Shown in pieces: positions 43,381-52,054 of a DNA stretch of 64,000 nt. A program made the position numbers and the translations under genes. The stretch spans positions 372,001-436,000 of the forward strand of contig NZ_JAVDDT010000001.1 in assembly GCF_030848495.1 (NCBI RefSeq). The letters are read 5' to 3'. The notes beneath the pieces are model-generated. The model was not told the origin of the DNA. It did not search any database and was given only the letters and a program-made list of their open reading frames with translations. Position 1 is the first letter of the stretch, and every line of letters begins with the position of its first letter. The stretch comes from Natronospira bacteriovora (lineage in GTDB: Bacteria; Pseudomonadota; Gammaproteobacteria; Natronospirales; Natronospiraceae).

Positions 43381-44401
43381 ACCTCGAAAACACCTGATCC
43401 ATGTGTTTCGGCGAAACCTGCCATTGCCTTATGGAAGCGAGTGAAATCGAATATCTCACGTCACCAATTCCGGCAGGCAATTCCCCACCTGTGATCTCTG
43501 TCTTCGTCAACTTCGGGAATCCCTTGCTGACATCAAAACATGTCATGCTTGAGAGCGAAAACCTGTGGTCTTCCCACCGAACAGGTTCTGATGGGTGAAA
43601 TCCTGAAGCATTCAATCTCTCAATAAAGCCTGATTCGTCATCAACGATCCTCTGAATACTCGCTGATAGCATTGGGACGCTGACATTTCCTTTCGGATCC
43701 GGCACCAGGACCAAATGAAACAGGTAAAGGCCCTTTGCCGGCGGATTCAGTTGATCCAGTCCGTGGATCTCAATACGCGATTCTCCTACATGAGCAGATG
43801 CCTTGACCTCGATCGCCTGCTCGCCTGACATGAAGTCATGTGTCTCGCCCAGAGGCCCGTTCCATGCCCTCCATGAACCAGGATCTACCCCGACAAGTTT
43901 CTCCAGCACAAGGAGTTCACCTACCAGACCAATCGCTTCTTCCATGCCCACACGGGAGGGCAGATCCCGCTGAAGAAGGTTGCGAAAATCCTCGAGAGCC
44001 TGCTCGATCGCGCGTCGGCTCGCCAATCCGTTGGAAATGCGCCGAATAACATCCACCGCAAGTTCGGCGAATACAGGCTCGAGAGCCGATTCCTGACAGA
44101 CAAGCTCGATCACAGGCAAGGGACGACCATCAACCAGGGGGCTTCGGACTGTCACTCCGATGTTTCGCCCCCCAAGGTCGCGAGACACCGCTTCCCTGGG
44201 GTCGATCTCCGCAAGAATCGCAGCTTCCCCGTCAAGCCCCAGAGAAATCAGAACGGTGGTATCTGTCTTTGTGTGGAAGGGCTCCGCCACTTCGCGAGTA
44301 TCTTCTCCAACGCCAGTCGATTCCCGTCGCAACTTATCCCACCAGGCCAGTACCTCACCTGGCGAGATCATTGCACTAGGGTCATCCCGATACGAGTTCA
44401 T
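43364..44401 (-). CDS. PD-(D/E)XK motif nuclease of the defence operon (DUF4420-like)
   Basis: A 345-aa protein of the PD-(D/E)XK motif family (DUF4420/PF14390 type). The nuclease core is visible as E162 (GLVGELLVLEKLVG), D189 (ETHDFMSGEQ) and E198-V-K200 (AIEVKASAHVGESRIEIHGL). An N-terminal ~140-residue domain of beta type precedes it. It is the likely DNA-cutting subunit, or one of two with Vsr. The start codon lies one base after the Z1 stop, and its 3' end overlaps the GHKL gene. Confidence 0.9.
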   Translation of the reverse strand: MNSYRDDPSAMISPGEVLAWWDKLRRESTGVGEDTREVAEPFHTKTDTTVLISLGLDGEAAILAEIDPREAVSRDLGGRNIGVTVRSPLVDGRPLPVIELVCQESALEPVFAELAVDVIRRISNGLASRRAIEQALEDFRNLLQRDLPSRVGMEEAIGLVGELLVLEKLVGVDPGSWRAWNGPLGETHDFMSGEQAIEVKASAHVGESRIEIHGLDQLNPPAKGLYLFHLVLVPDPKGNVSVPMLSASIQRIVDDESGFIERLNASGFHPSEPVRWEDHRFSLSSMTCFDVSKGFPKLTKTEITGGELPAGIGDVRYSISLASIRQWQVSPKHMDQVFSRFVSDD

Positions 44402-44402
44402 C

Positions 44403-47027
44403 TCAATCCTCTTCTACTTCCGCATCAATTGCCAAGGCCCGGAGGTCCACCGAAACATAATCCCCGGTTCGACCTTCCGGGAAAACCAGCCCAAGCCCCA
44501 TGACATCCATGACGGCATCAAGCTGCACTCGGTCGCGACCGGAAACCCTGGGCGGGGAGTCCCTACGGATTGGATAAAGCAAAAGCAGAGGTCGGTGATT
44601 TCGGCTCTGAACTTCCTCTCGGTACTTCTTGAATGCCTTCCAGCTCGTCCCTTGTGAAGGAGTGTCTGACACCTTCTTCTGATCTGGCAGATCCACCAGC
44701 ACATCCCTCTTCGACATCAACGCCTTGATATCTACGGCGTCATCAGGCGAATCCTTCATTTTCGCGCGAATGACTGTTCGGACCTTTCCAAGTGGCCCCA
44801 ACGGCAACTCTGATTTTTGGCCGCTTGCTGGGCCTATTACCCCAACATTCCAACGGTCCAAGCCCTTGTCCATGTATTCATCGATGTACTTTCGGATAGC
44901 TGAAGTGTTGGTTCTACGCTGTTCGCTGCTCGTCCGATAGTTTGCAAGAAACTCGAGGATTATTGTTACTGGGAGATCGTGAAAAACATGCCCGCCAGGG
45001 CGCGCCTCATGCTTCGCGCCTTGGTCGGCCGCCGATTCGATCAGCCGTTCAGCAGCATTCCAATTTGATGCCAGCCATTCACGGTTCTTATGGTAGAAGC
45101 GGATAGTCTGTACATGCTCGCCGCCATAGGACAACGCGGCGGTCCGCGCATGCTTCATCGCGGCGCGGCGCGTTACAAGCATCCCTGGAACCTGCCTGAT
45201 TCGAACAGCCCAATCCAGAGGAGTAATCTTGCTCTGTGCATAAACAGAGATATCTTCTCGGATCTCCGCTTCAATCGTGGCAAGCTCGCGAAAATTCGCA
45301 GCCGTCTCTGCCGTCATCCATATTCTAGGAAGATCTTCATACCCGTGCCGATATCCAAACCATCGCCCCATTTGCAGGAGGGTGTCGTATTGCCTCGTGT
45401 TGCGCCCAAAGTAACTGACCAGTAGCCCGGGCAGCGTGACGCCACGCGCCAACCGGTTTCCCCCGACAACAATAGTCCATGCGGGCGGCCCTTCATCCGG
45501 AAACTCGACACGATCGTCACTTACGTAGTTGTCCTCCAAAACCCTGACGCTCCTTGCCACCTCTTCAACACGACTCCAGATGCTATCGATCGATCTCGGC
45601 TCGTGGTCAAACCGGTCAGGTTCCACGCGTTTACTTTCCGTATCGAGAAGCAACGCCATTCTTTGCCTGTTGCCATCCAATCGACCTGACTTCAGGTCAT
45701 GAACAAAGCTCTTCAAGGCATCAGCGATACTGTCATGAGCATCTACCCGAGCGCTGGTATGCACCAGCATGGTGCAGTGAGACTGCCTTCTTTCTTGAAG
45801 GATGGCTGCCGAGACAATGAACCAGAGAACCGCATCCTCCAGCGAGTGCGGAAGAGGCTCGTTGGCTCCTGTCTCACAACGCTCGATCTCCCTGATCCTC
45901 TGCAGTTCATCGCCACTTATGTTTCGGACCATGTCCAGACCGGATTCCTCAGGTGGCGCCTCTTCTGCAGAAGTCATGTCCCGGCCAAACAGGCTTTCCG
46001 GACCGAAATAATCTGGCGGAGTCGGCAGCGAAACGATGAAATCGTCAGGATAGAGCCCTCGAGCGAGGCGCCCCTCTTGACCGGAATCTGCGGGATCACT
46101 GAGCACATTGGCGAAAGGGGTGGCCGTGTAGCCGACATAGGAGAACCTGGAAAATCGCTCGAGAATCTCCCGGATCCGCAGGTTGATCGTACTGGGATCT
46201 GACCCTTGACTCGGCCGGCTCACGTCCGGACTTGCCTGGTCGGTTTCGTCATCGATGATCAGGGCTGGTATCTGCGCTCGTGTTCCTGCAGGGGTATTGT
46301 CGAGGAGTTCACGAAAGCGGCGAAGGATATTCGTATCCTTTTTGATCACAGCAAGGAATGCCGCCTGTCCGGGCATTGAAAGCCATGGTCTGCTGCCTGC
46401 CTGGAAGTCCTGTTCGTCTACAGTCAGAAGCTCCCAGAAATCCTGATTGCCTTGGACAAGGTCAGCTTCGAGGCGGCGTTGAGTCTGAGTACGAAGAGAG
46501 TCAGTCATGCCGGCGAAGACGAGAATGAGCCGGTAGCCCCGATCTACTGCCTTGGCGATCACCGCCGTCATGTTTGCGGTTTTTCCGCTCTGAACATGTC
46601 CGACAACCAGGCCCCGCACGGATGACGAGTCGAGCCCCGGGGGCGACAAACATCCCACGATGGTGTTCGAGTATTCGTCAATGCTCTCGACAGACGCCCT
46701 GGACCAGTTCTTTTCGTTCAGTAGTCGGTCCCGCAGGGAAGGCCATAGCCTGTCGCCTTCCTCGGAGCCGCAGTACCACTGGCGCCTCTGTTCGCACGGC
46801 TTGCGGATCGTGGACCAGTCGACGGTGCGAATTCTGGCTGCACCAGCCATGACCTCATCCGCGATCCGATCCGCCAGAGCCTCGGCTTCGTCTGGATCGA
46901 CGCACAGCAAGTCCTCGACTAACCCCTGAAGGTCCCGCTTCGCGCCGTCGAGCCCCAGACCGCTGGCCAAGCCCTTCCGAAACTCTTTCCGAAATCTCTG
47001 CAATTGCCGGTCAGATAGGCCTTCCAT
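44403..47027 (-). CDS. Z1-domain helicase-like protein of the defence operon
   Basis: An 874-aa Z1 family protein, a superfamily II helicase-like ATPase fold. Walker A is GHVQSGKT (143-150), Walker B-like is ALIIDDETDQ (DDE 259-261), and SF2 motif III-like is GYTATPFANVL (299-309). The C-terminal motifs V and VI are VVGGNRLARGVTLPGLLVS near 520-538 and LLQMGRWFGYR near 550-560. It probably uses ATP to move along or unwind DNA for the operon's nuclease. It is the largest gene of the module and follows vsr by 123 bp. Confidence 0.93.
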   Translation of the reverse strand: MEGLSDRQLQRFRKEFRKGLASGLGLDGAKRDLQGLVEDLLCVDPDEAEALADRIADEVMAGAARIRTVDWSTIRKPCEQRRQWYCGSEEGDRLWPSLRDRLLNEKNWSRASVESIDEYSNTIVGCLSPPGLDSSSVRGLVVGHVQSGKTANMTAVIAKAVDRGYRLILVFAGMTDSLRTQTQRRLEADLVQGNQDFWELLTVDEQDFQAGSRPWLSMPGQAAFLAVIKKDTNILRRFRELLDNTPAGTRAQIPALIIDDETDQASPDVSRPSQGSDPSTINLRIREILERFSRFSYVGYTATPFANVLSDPADSGQEGRLARGLYPDDFIVSLPTPPDYFGPESLFGRDMTSAEEAPPEESGLDMVRNISGDELQRIREIERCETGANEPLPHSLEDAVLWFIVSAAILQERRQSHCTMLVHTSARVDAHDSIADALKSFVHDLKSGRLDGNRQRMALLLDTESKRVEPDRFDHEPRSIDSIWSRVEEVARSVRVLEDNYVSDDRVEFPDEGPPAWTIVVGGNRLARGVTLPGLLVSYFGRNTRQYDTLLQMGRWFGYRHGYEDLPRIWMTAETAANFRELATIEAEIREDISVYAQSKITPLDWAVRIRQVPGMLVTRRAAMKHARTAALSYGGEHVQTIRFYHKNREWLASNWNAAERLIESAADQGAKHEARPGGHVFHDLPVTIILEFLANYRTSSEQRRTNTSAIRKYIDEYMDKGLDRWNVGVIGPASGQKSELPLGPLGKVRTVIRAKMKDSPDDAVDIKALMSKRDVLVDLPDQKKVSDTPSQGTSWKAFKKYREEVQSRNHRPLLLLYPIRRDSPPRVSGRDRVQLDAVMDVMGLGLVFPEGRTGDYVSVDLRALAIDAEVEED

Positions 47028-47149
47028 GGGATCTCCCTAGGCATGTCTTCGGCTGTAAGCCAGAATCGAATGCAATCCGTCCCTTTGCCCAATACTGCCA
47101 CCGGCAGGGCGGCGGTGGGAAGCCTGGTAGCAGAGCCCGTGGTCCCGGC
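47028..47149. other. gap between vsr and the Z1 gene
   Basis: About 120 bp, on the small side for a separate operon. It holds an unremarkable GC-rich stretch. I see no clear terminator or promoter in it, so vsr and the Z1 operon may be one transcript. Confidence 0.4.
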
Positions 47150-47614
47150 TCAGACTCTGGAACGGGGCGGACTCTTAGGAATTTCACATATTCCGGAGCT
47201 TTCTTGCAAGAGCAAGGTGGTCAGCCTGTCCAGCACGGCTTCCGGCTGGTGACGGACCCCGCATTCCCAGACCACCAGAACCCGCCAGTTCAGCGCCAGG
47301 AGCTCCTGCTGGTGACGGTGATCGCGGGCGATGTTCGACGCGAACTTCTCGTCCCAGAACGACTTGCGGCTGGCAGGGGCGGTCGTGTAGTAACAACCGG
47401 CGTGCCGATGCCAGAAGCACCCATGCACGAAGATGACCGTCCGGTACCGCGGCAAAATCAGGTCGGGGGTCCCGGGCAGACGGCGATCGTGCAGCCGGAA
47501 CCGGAAGCCGGACCGATGCAGGGCGCTTCTAATTACCCGCTCCGGCCTGGTATTCTTCCCTCGGATCGCCGCCATCATGCGCGACCGAGTTTCCGGGTCC
47601 ACTATGTCCGTCAT
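47150..47614 (-). CDS. vsr: very short patch repair endonuclease (Vsr)
   Basis: A 154-aa Vsr nuclease. Such enzymes nick next to T:G mismatches that arise when 5-methylcytosine deaminates. The motifs are SRMMAAIRGKNTRPERVIRS near residues 11-30, FRLHDRRLPGTPDLILPRYR near 39-58 with the catalytic Asp, VIFVHGCFWHRHAGCY near 60-75, and LALNWRVLVVWECGV near 106-120. It is divergent from the cytosine methyltransferase at 47680, as expected for repair of that enzyme's deamination products, and is upstream of the Z1 operon. Confidence 0.95.
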   Translation of the reverse strand: MTDIVDPETRSRMMAAIRGKNTRPERVIRSALHRSGFRFRLHDRRLPGTPDLILPRYRTVIFVHGCFWHRHAGCYYTTAPASRKSFWDEKFASNIARDHRHQQELLALNWRVLVVWECGVRHQPEAVLDRLTTLLLQESSGICEIPKSPPRSRV

Positions 47615-47679
47615 TTCGTTCTGTCCTGCCTTGTTTGCGGGGCGCTCGTGTCAGATTAGCAGGGAGAGCACACGTAATA
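47615..47679. promoter_or_regulatory. divergent vsr/methyltransferase intergenic region
   Basis: Only 65 bp separate the vsr and methyltransferase start codons, so both promoters must be packed here or inside the genes. It has no obvious -10 box or operator repeat. A shared regulator or the methyltransferase itself could control it. Confidence 0.45.
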
Positions 47680-49239
47680 ATGAATAAAATCAAGGTTGTA
47701 GATATATTCGCAGGTCCCGGGGGACTTGGAGAGGGTTTTGCAAGCTTCTCCCCTCCCGGCACCGGCGGGGAGCGCCCATTCCAGATCGCATGCTCAGCCG
47801 AAAAGGACCCCGCAGCAGTCCGGACCTTGCGCCTTCGCACCTTCTATCGCCTCTGCCGGGAAGCCGGCGACATTCCGGAATCCTACTACGAATACCTGCG
47901 CGACCCGGCATGCCCCCCGTACGACATGCATACAGAGCATCTCTGGGAGGAGGCCGACCAAGAAACCAGGCCGCTGGAACTGGGGACATCGGCCGGCACT
48001 AAACGGCTGCGCGAAATGCTTGAGAGCAAGCTGGGCCGTGACGACCAGTGGGTCCTGATAGGCGGCCCTCCCTGCCAGGCATACAGCCTGGTCGGACGAT
48101 CCAGGAACAGGGGAAACAAAGGGTATCGACCGGAAAAGGACAAGCGCCATTTCCTCTACCGCCAGTATCTGAAAATACTGGCCGAATTCCGACCCGCCGC
48201 CTTCGTCATGGAGAATGTCAAGGGAATCCTCTCCTCCCGGGTCGGTAACGAACTGATTTTCCCCCAAATACTGAAGGATCTGAGCGAACCCAACGGCCAA
48301 CAAGGCGCCAGAAATCCAGTCCGGTATCGAATCCATTCACTTGTGACGGATGAGGCCTATTTTCCGGGCGACGACCCGGATGGGATTGATGCAAACAATT
48401 TCATCGTTCGTACTGAAGACTATGGCATACCGCAGGCTCGTCATCGGGTCATTCTGATCGGCATCCGTGACGACGGCGTCCAGACTCCGAAACCACGCAT
48501 ACTGAGAAGAGCATCTCAACCGGTCCCAGTTGAATGGGCTATACGCTCCCTTCCCGACGTCCGGAGCGGCTTGAGCAAAGGCGACAACGGCAGTCAAAAG
48601 TGGCTTGACGCAATACAAGATGCCATCCGACAGGCCTCCCGATCCGGCCTTTCAGTGACCGACGCCCGCCGAATGCGATCCGCACTTTCCAGAGCATGCC
48701 ACCTAGCTCACAACTGGGATCGAGGCGGGCGATTCATACGCCAATATCGGATTCCGCTCGGCCGAACGCCTGGCGAAAAGCGACTCCTGAGGCAACTCCA
48801 GTCCTTCGCACTCGAGGGAACCGCCAATCATCAGTCGCGTGGACACATGCCCATGGACCTTGCTCGCTATCTATTCGCGTCTACCTTTGCCGAGGACCAT
48901 GGCCGATCACCGCGCTCATCCGAATTCCCGAAATCCCTTGCACCTGACCACAAGAATTGGACCTCAGGCTACTTCGCAGACCGGTTTCGAGTTCAGGTTA
49001 CTGGCCAGCCAGGAAATACCGTAACCAGCCACATCTCAAAGGACGGTCATTACTATATCCACCCCGACCCTACACAATGCCGAAGTTTAACTGTCCGCGA
49101 GGCCGCACGAATTCAAACATTTCCTGATGATTACTTCTTTGAAGGCAATAGAACTGAGCAATACATACAAACCGGAAATGCTGTCCCCCCGCTTTTGGCA
49201 AAAAAGATCGCAAATATAGTCTACAAATCCATTACTTGA
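47680..49239 (+). CDS. DNA (cytosine-5) methyltransferase
   Basis: A 519-aa C5-methyltransferase, longer than most stand-alone ones (about 330-420 aa). Motif I is DIFAGPGGLGEGF near residues 8-20. The catalytic PCQ is GGPPCQAYSLVGR near 128-140, ENV is MENVKGIL near 176-183, and QxRxR is PQARHRVILIGIR near 251-263. The long variable region to about 430 should carry the recognition domain, and the late motifs are TVTSHISKDGHYY and SLTVREAARIQTFPDDYFF. The target site is not predictable. The start at 47680 lies about 65 bp from vsr, so the two share a divergent promoter region. Confidence 0.95.
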   Translation: MNKIKVVDIFAGPGGLGEGFASFSPPGTGGERPFQIACSAEKDPAAVRTLRLRTFYRLCREAGDIPESYYEYLRDPACPPYDMHTEHLWEEADQETRPLELGTSAGTKRLREMLESKLGRDDQWVLIGGPPCQAYSLVGRSRNRGNKGYRPEKDKRHFLYRQYLKILAEFRPAAFVMENVKGILSSRVGNELIFPQILKDLSEPNGQQGARNPVRYRIHSLVTDEAYFPGDDPDGIDANNFIVRTEDYGIPQARHRVILIGIRDDGVQTPKPRILRRASQPVPVEWAIRSLPDVRSGLSKGDNGSQKWLDAIQDAIRQASRSGLSVTDARRMRSALSRACHLAHNWDRGGRFIRQYRIPLGRTPGEKRLLRQLQSFALEGTANHQSRGHMPMDLARYLFASTFAEDHGRSPRSSEFPKSLAPDHKNWTSGYFADRFRVQVTGQPGNTVTSHISKDGHYYIHPDPTQCRSLTVREAARIQTFPDDYFFEGNRTEQYIQTGNAVPPLLAKKIANIVYKSIT

Positions 49240-49325
49240 TTGCACTTCCGACGGTATCGCCGGGAATTTTTTTGTAATACCGGGTGAGGCAAAAAAGTCC
49301 GGACAAGGTATCCACTAGACCCAGG

Positions 49326-49394
49326 AGCACACCCGCAGCACGGACAAACTGTAGCGCAGCAGCAATTTTGTCCCAGTGCCTTCGCTTTTTAGGC
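49326..49394 (-). repeat. attC-like site 1 (degenerate, array end)
   Basis: Read on the minus strand it runs GCCTAAA, then GGCACTGGGACAAAATT, a GCTGCTGCGCTACAG middle, the partner TTGTCCGTGCTGCGG and GTGTGC. The arms pair around an AGC/CGC-type loop, as in integron attC sites. The outer cores are altered (AAA for AAC, GTG for GTT), so it may no longer recombine. It overlaps the stop codon of the HNH gene. No other features were seen in 49240-49325. Confidence 0.75.
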
Positions 49395-50201
49395 TTCTTT
49401 AACCTGAAGCTTCTGTTTTATTTCCGGATATTCCAGCCCCTCTTTCTTCATGTAAATATGTACCGCTCTATGGCAGTTTGGACAAAGCAACGCAAAATCA
49501 TCCCGCCCTACAACGTAAGAAGAAGAGTAGGTAGATATAGGCACCTTATGGTGCGCCTCTATGTACTCGACGCCATACTGCTCGAAAAAATTCATATGAC
49601 AAATATCGCAAACCGAGGCGGATCTAGCTTTAAGAGCCTTTACGACCTCTTGGTTGCGCTCAGCCATCAGGTGAGTAACGTACCTTCTTCCACCCTCTTG
49701 ATAAAGCACTTCTTCCTGCGGTGGAGCTTGTTCTGGCGCGAAACCAGATCCGCGCTGCAGTACAACGTACCCTCTCTCAATTTCAGAGACTGAAAAAGTG
49801 CCTTCATAAACCCAAGAGTCACCACTCTCTGTGAATAGCATAACAGGATACTTATACTGAGGTTGATTAATTAGTGCCGCGTTCGCCTTTTCCGAATGCG
49901 ACACTTTGCCGCTGCGGGCCTTGAACGAGTAGTGAAAAGCTGTCTTGTTTTTGCCTGCCCACCCATCCTCTTCATAAGCACCTGGCCGCGTCTTGATGAT
50001 TACTCCATGACATGCGGGTGGCTCGCCAATCCAATTAACCCCCTGCTGCGGCGTATTCCTTATTTGAACCTCTTCACCTCCCCAGTACTGAGAGTCAACG
50101 ACCTTGGAGTACTGAATCAGGTCGAAGAGATTGCGCTTAGGGACCACATCTCCCGCGGCGAGCGAAAACAACTCTTGTGGCCTCGCCAAATTCACATTCA
50201 T
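49389..50201 (-). CDS. HNH endonuclease, cassette gene 4
   Basis: A 270-aa protein with a C-terminal HNH nuclease of McrA type: VCDICHMNFFEQYG near residues 202-215, EYIEAHHKVP near 218-227 (His pair) and FALLCPNCHRAVH near 241-253. The two CxxC pairs bind zinc. The N-terminal ~190 residues are unassigned, with WIGEPPACHGVIIKTRPGAY and FHYSFKARSGKVSHSE, and could sense modified DNA or act in targeting. GGGAGAGG supports the start at 50201. By content it is a plausible anti-phage nuclease in an integron cassette. Confidence 0.88.
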   Translation of the reverse strand: MNVNLARPQELFSLAAGDVVPKRNLFDLIQYSKVVDSQYWGGEEVQIRNTPQQGVNWIGEPPACHGVIIKTRPGAYEEDGWAGKNKTAFHYSFKARSGKVSHSEKANAALINQPQYKYPVMLFTESGDSWVYEGTFSVSEIERGYVVLQRGSGFAPEQAPPQEEVLYQEGGRRYVTHLMAERNQEVVKALKARSASVCDICHMNFFEQYGVEYIEAHHKVPISTYSSSYVVGRDDFALLCPNCHRAVHIYMKKEGLEYPEIKQKLQVKEA

Positions 50202-50217
50202 ACCCTCTCCCATGTAA

Positions 50218-50284
50218 CTTAACGCATTCCTCACCGCTAAATCAGGAGCGTAGCGAGTAATTTACGTGCAGCAAATTGTTATGA
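50218..50284 (-). repeat. attC-like site 2
   Basis: Minus strand CATAACAATTTGCTGCACGT, then AAATTACTCGCTACGCTCCT, GATTTAGCGGTGAGGAATG and GCGTTAAG. It is bounded by TAAC and GTTA cores. It is the least symmetrical of the four sites, but overlaps the stop codon of the gene at 50279 exactly as the others do. Confidence 0.65.
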
Positions 50285-51127
50285 TCCGACGCCGGTAATG
50301 TGCAATTTATGGACAACTACCCCTCCGAACGGGCTCACTGCTTCTTCTACGAGGCAGTACAACGTCACTTGCGGCTTGAGCAACGTATAAATGTATTCTA
50401 CGTTATCCTGGTTTCCGAAAATGGTGAAACTATACTCACCAAGTGGTATCGCCTGCCCAGCATCAGAGACGGACAGCTTCCCAGCATTCTTGTATTTGTT
50501 AAAATCAAATACTTCACACTTAAGCTCCGTCGTTTCTTTCTGTATTTTTGTCGGAATGTCAAAAGCGTCCCGATCGGCCTCACCAAGGTAAATATCATGT
50601 TTTGAGCTGAACCGTTTACCAGCAGACACTTCTGTTAATTTTCTATTACCCAGCAAGTGTGCCAAATCTTGGTAATTTGGAAGTGCGAGTTGAGCGATTT
50701 GGAATACGGGGCCATGATAGTGATGATGTTCATCGCCAATTCTAAGATCGACATCGCCATTGTTGTTGAACTCATAGGTAGGCTGATTTCCGCTACGTAC
50801 CGCACCACAAACAAGTTTCAACATAGAGAAAGTGTCTTTGGTTAAATCCCATATGTTTTGCGGACCAAGGCTTGACACGAGCGGTAGCCCTAGCTGGACG
50901 CCTTGCAAAGCAATCTCAAAATACGTTAGCAAAGAACCGTGCTTGAACTCAGTCGCCTTTATGTAAAATTTTTCTCTTTCGGATGCGGTTATACGGCTTT
51001 TTTCGGCGGTAACAAGATAGGTTTTGTCGACAATGCTTTGAAAGCTACTCAAAGCAGATATCGCTACGGGAAGCGGAACTCCCCCCTTCAGAATAGGGCC
51101 ATCAATTTTAAATTGTAGTTCTTCCAA
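50279..51127 (-). CDS. hypothetical protein, cassette gene 3
   Basis: A 282-aa soluble protein I do not recognise. It starts MEELQFKIDGPILKGGVPL and carries a basic Tyr/Lys-rich N-terminal half, a middle NNNGDVDLRIGDEHHHYHGP, and a late beta region (LGEYSFTIFGNQDNVEYIYT). AT-rich codons contrast with the surrounding chromosome. It ends inside attC-like site 2, and its start is just inside site 3. The function is unknown. Confidence 0.75.
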   Translation of the reverse strand: MEELQFKIDGPILKGGVPLPVAISALSSFQSIVDKTYLVTAEKSRITASEREKFYIKATEFKHGSLLTYFEIALQGVQLGLPLVSSLGPQNIWDLTKDTFSMLKLVCGAVRSGNQPTYEFNNNGDVDLRIGDEHHHYHGPVFQIAQLALPNYQDLAHLLGNRKLTEVSAGKRFSSKHDIYLGEADRDAFDIPTKIQKETTELKCEVFDFNKYKNAGKLSVSDAGQAIPLGEYSFTIFGNQDNVEYIYTLLKPQVTLYCLVEEAVSPFGGVVVHKLHITGVGS

Positions 51128-51155
51128 CGGTTACTCCCTATCTGATTCTAGTGCC

Positions 51156-51238
51156 CATAACGCCCGCAGCACGCACGGCTTTGTAGTGGAGGCGCAGCCG
51201 GAACGAAAAAGCCGTCGCTGTGCCTGCGATTGTTACAG
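51156..51238 (-). repeat. attC-like site 3
   Basis: Minus strand TGTAACAATCGCAGGCACAG, CGACGGCTTTTTCGTTCCGG, CTGCGCCTCCACTACAAAGC, CGTGCGTGCTGCGGGCGTTA. GGCACAGCGACGGCTTT pairs with AAAGCCGTGCGTGCTGCG. The outer cores are TAAC and GTTA. It shares long stretches (GCCTGCGATTGTTA, AACGCCCGCAGCACG on the plus strand) with site 4. Confidence 0.88.
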
Positions 51239-51967
51239 GGCGCTGCCCGATAGCTCATATTTCTTTGTTCCAAGGTCAGAATCTGAAAGATGAAGAAAAT
51301 AGCCAATATAGCCTAGGTATCTCCTTACCTCTACTCCAATCTTTCCTATTGTATAAAGCCTGGCGAGCGCTCTCGCAAACCTTTCAAGTCGAGAAACAAC
51401 TTCATTATTAATTTCTATATGGACTCGATTGCTTGCAGGGTTATTTGTAATTTCATCCATTAGGTCTTTGCGAGCCAAAAGTATCTCAGTCTCAAGCCGT
51501 TGCCACGCAGCGTCCGGATCATCCGTTTGCACATTCCGGCCAACGACCACATCCAAATTGTAGTACCGCGCCGCTTGCCCAAAGTCGCTAAGCACAGAAA
51601 TAAATGACAGAAGCTCCTTTGAATTTAGGTATTCGACGTCTGCCTTTGCTACAGGGATATTGTCTACGTAATCATCTAAAAAGCATTCAGCACGAACTCT
51701 TTCGAGCAGGCATTTGAGGTCATGTCCGTTTCGCCCGGATGGTAAAGCTTTGCTGGTCGGAAAACTGCCATGCACCTCAAGCCAACGGAAGCATAACGTA
51801 ACCTTCATGAACCGCTCGAACCCACTTGCCAAAGTTAATAGCGGTAGGTGATAGAAGTCATTGCCCGCATTGAGCGTCTGAAGCTGCCCAAGACCTGCTT
51901 TGATAAGCCTCACCGCATTAAAAAGCTCTTGGTCTAAGGCTAGTGTTTTTTGAAGCTCCGTGGTCAT
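51233..51967 (-). CDS. hypothetical protein, cassette gene 2
   Basis: A 244-aa helical soluble protein I do not recognise. It starts MTTELQKTLALDQELFNAVR and has LKCLLERVRAECFLDDYVDN and NEVVSRLERFARALARLYTI. No catalytic motif is visible. It ends inside attC-like site 3, and the site-4 core is just upstream of its start. It is an AT-rich cassette gene of unknown function. Confidence 0.72.
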   Translation of the reverse strand: MTTELQKTLALDQELFNAVRLIKAGLGQLQTLNAGNDFYHLPLLTLASGFERFMKVTLCFRWLEVHGSFPTSKALPSGRNGHDLKCLLERVRAECFLDDYVDNIPVAKADVEYLNSKELLSFISVLSDFGQAARYYNLDVVVGRNVQTDDPDAAWQRLETEILLARKDLMDEITNNPASNRVHIEINNEVVSRLERFARALARLYTIGKIGVEVRRYLGYIGYFLHLSDSDLGTKKYELSGSAL

Positions 51968-51978
51968 GATCTAGCCCT

Positions 51979-52048
51979 GTAACGCCCGCAGCACGGGCAA
52001 AATTGAAGCGCAGCGAAAATTTTGTCCCTGTGCCTGCGATTGTTAGGT
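51979..52048 (-). repeat. attC-like site 4
   Basis: Minus strand ACCTAAC, CGCAGGCACAGGGACAAAAT, TTTCGCTGCGCTTCAATTTT, GCCCGTGCTGCGGGCGTTAC. The arms AGGCACAGGGACAAAATTTT and AATTTTGCCCGTGCTGC pair with extra-helical bases, and AGCGCAGCG forms the loop. The outer ACCTAAC fits the attC RYYYAAC core; GTTACAG fits GTTRRRY only loosely. It is the clearest site of the four. Confidence 0.9.
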
Positions 52049-52054
52049 ATTTAA

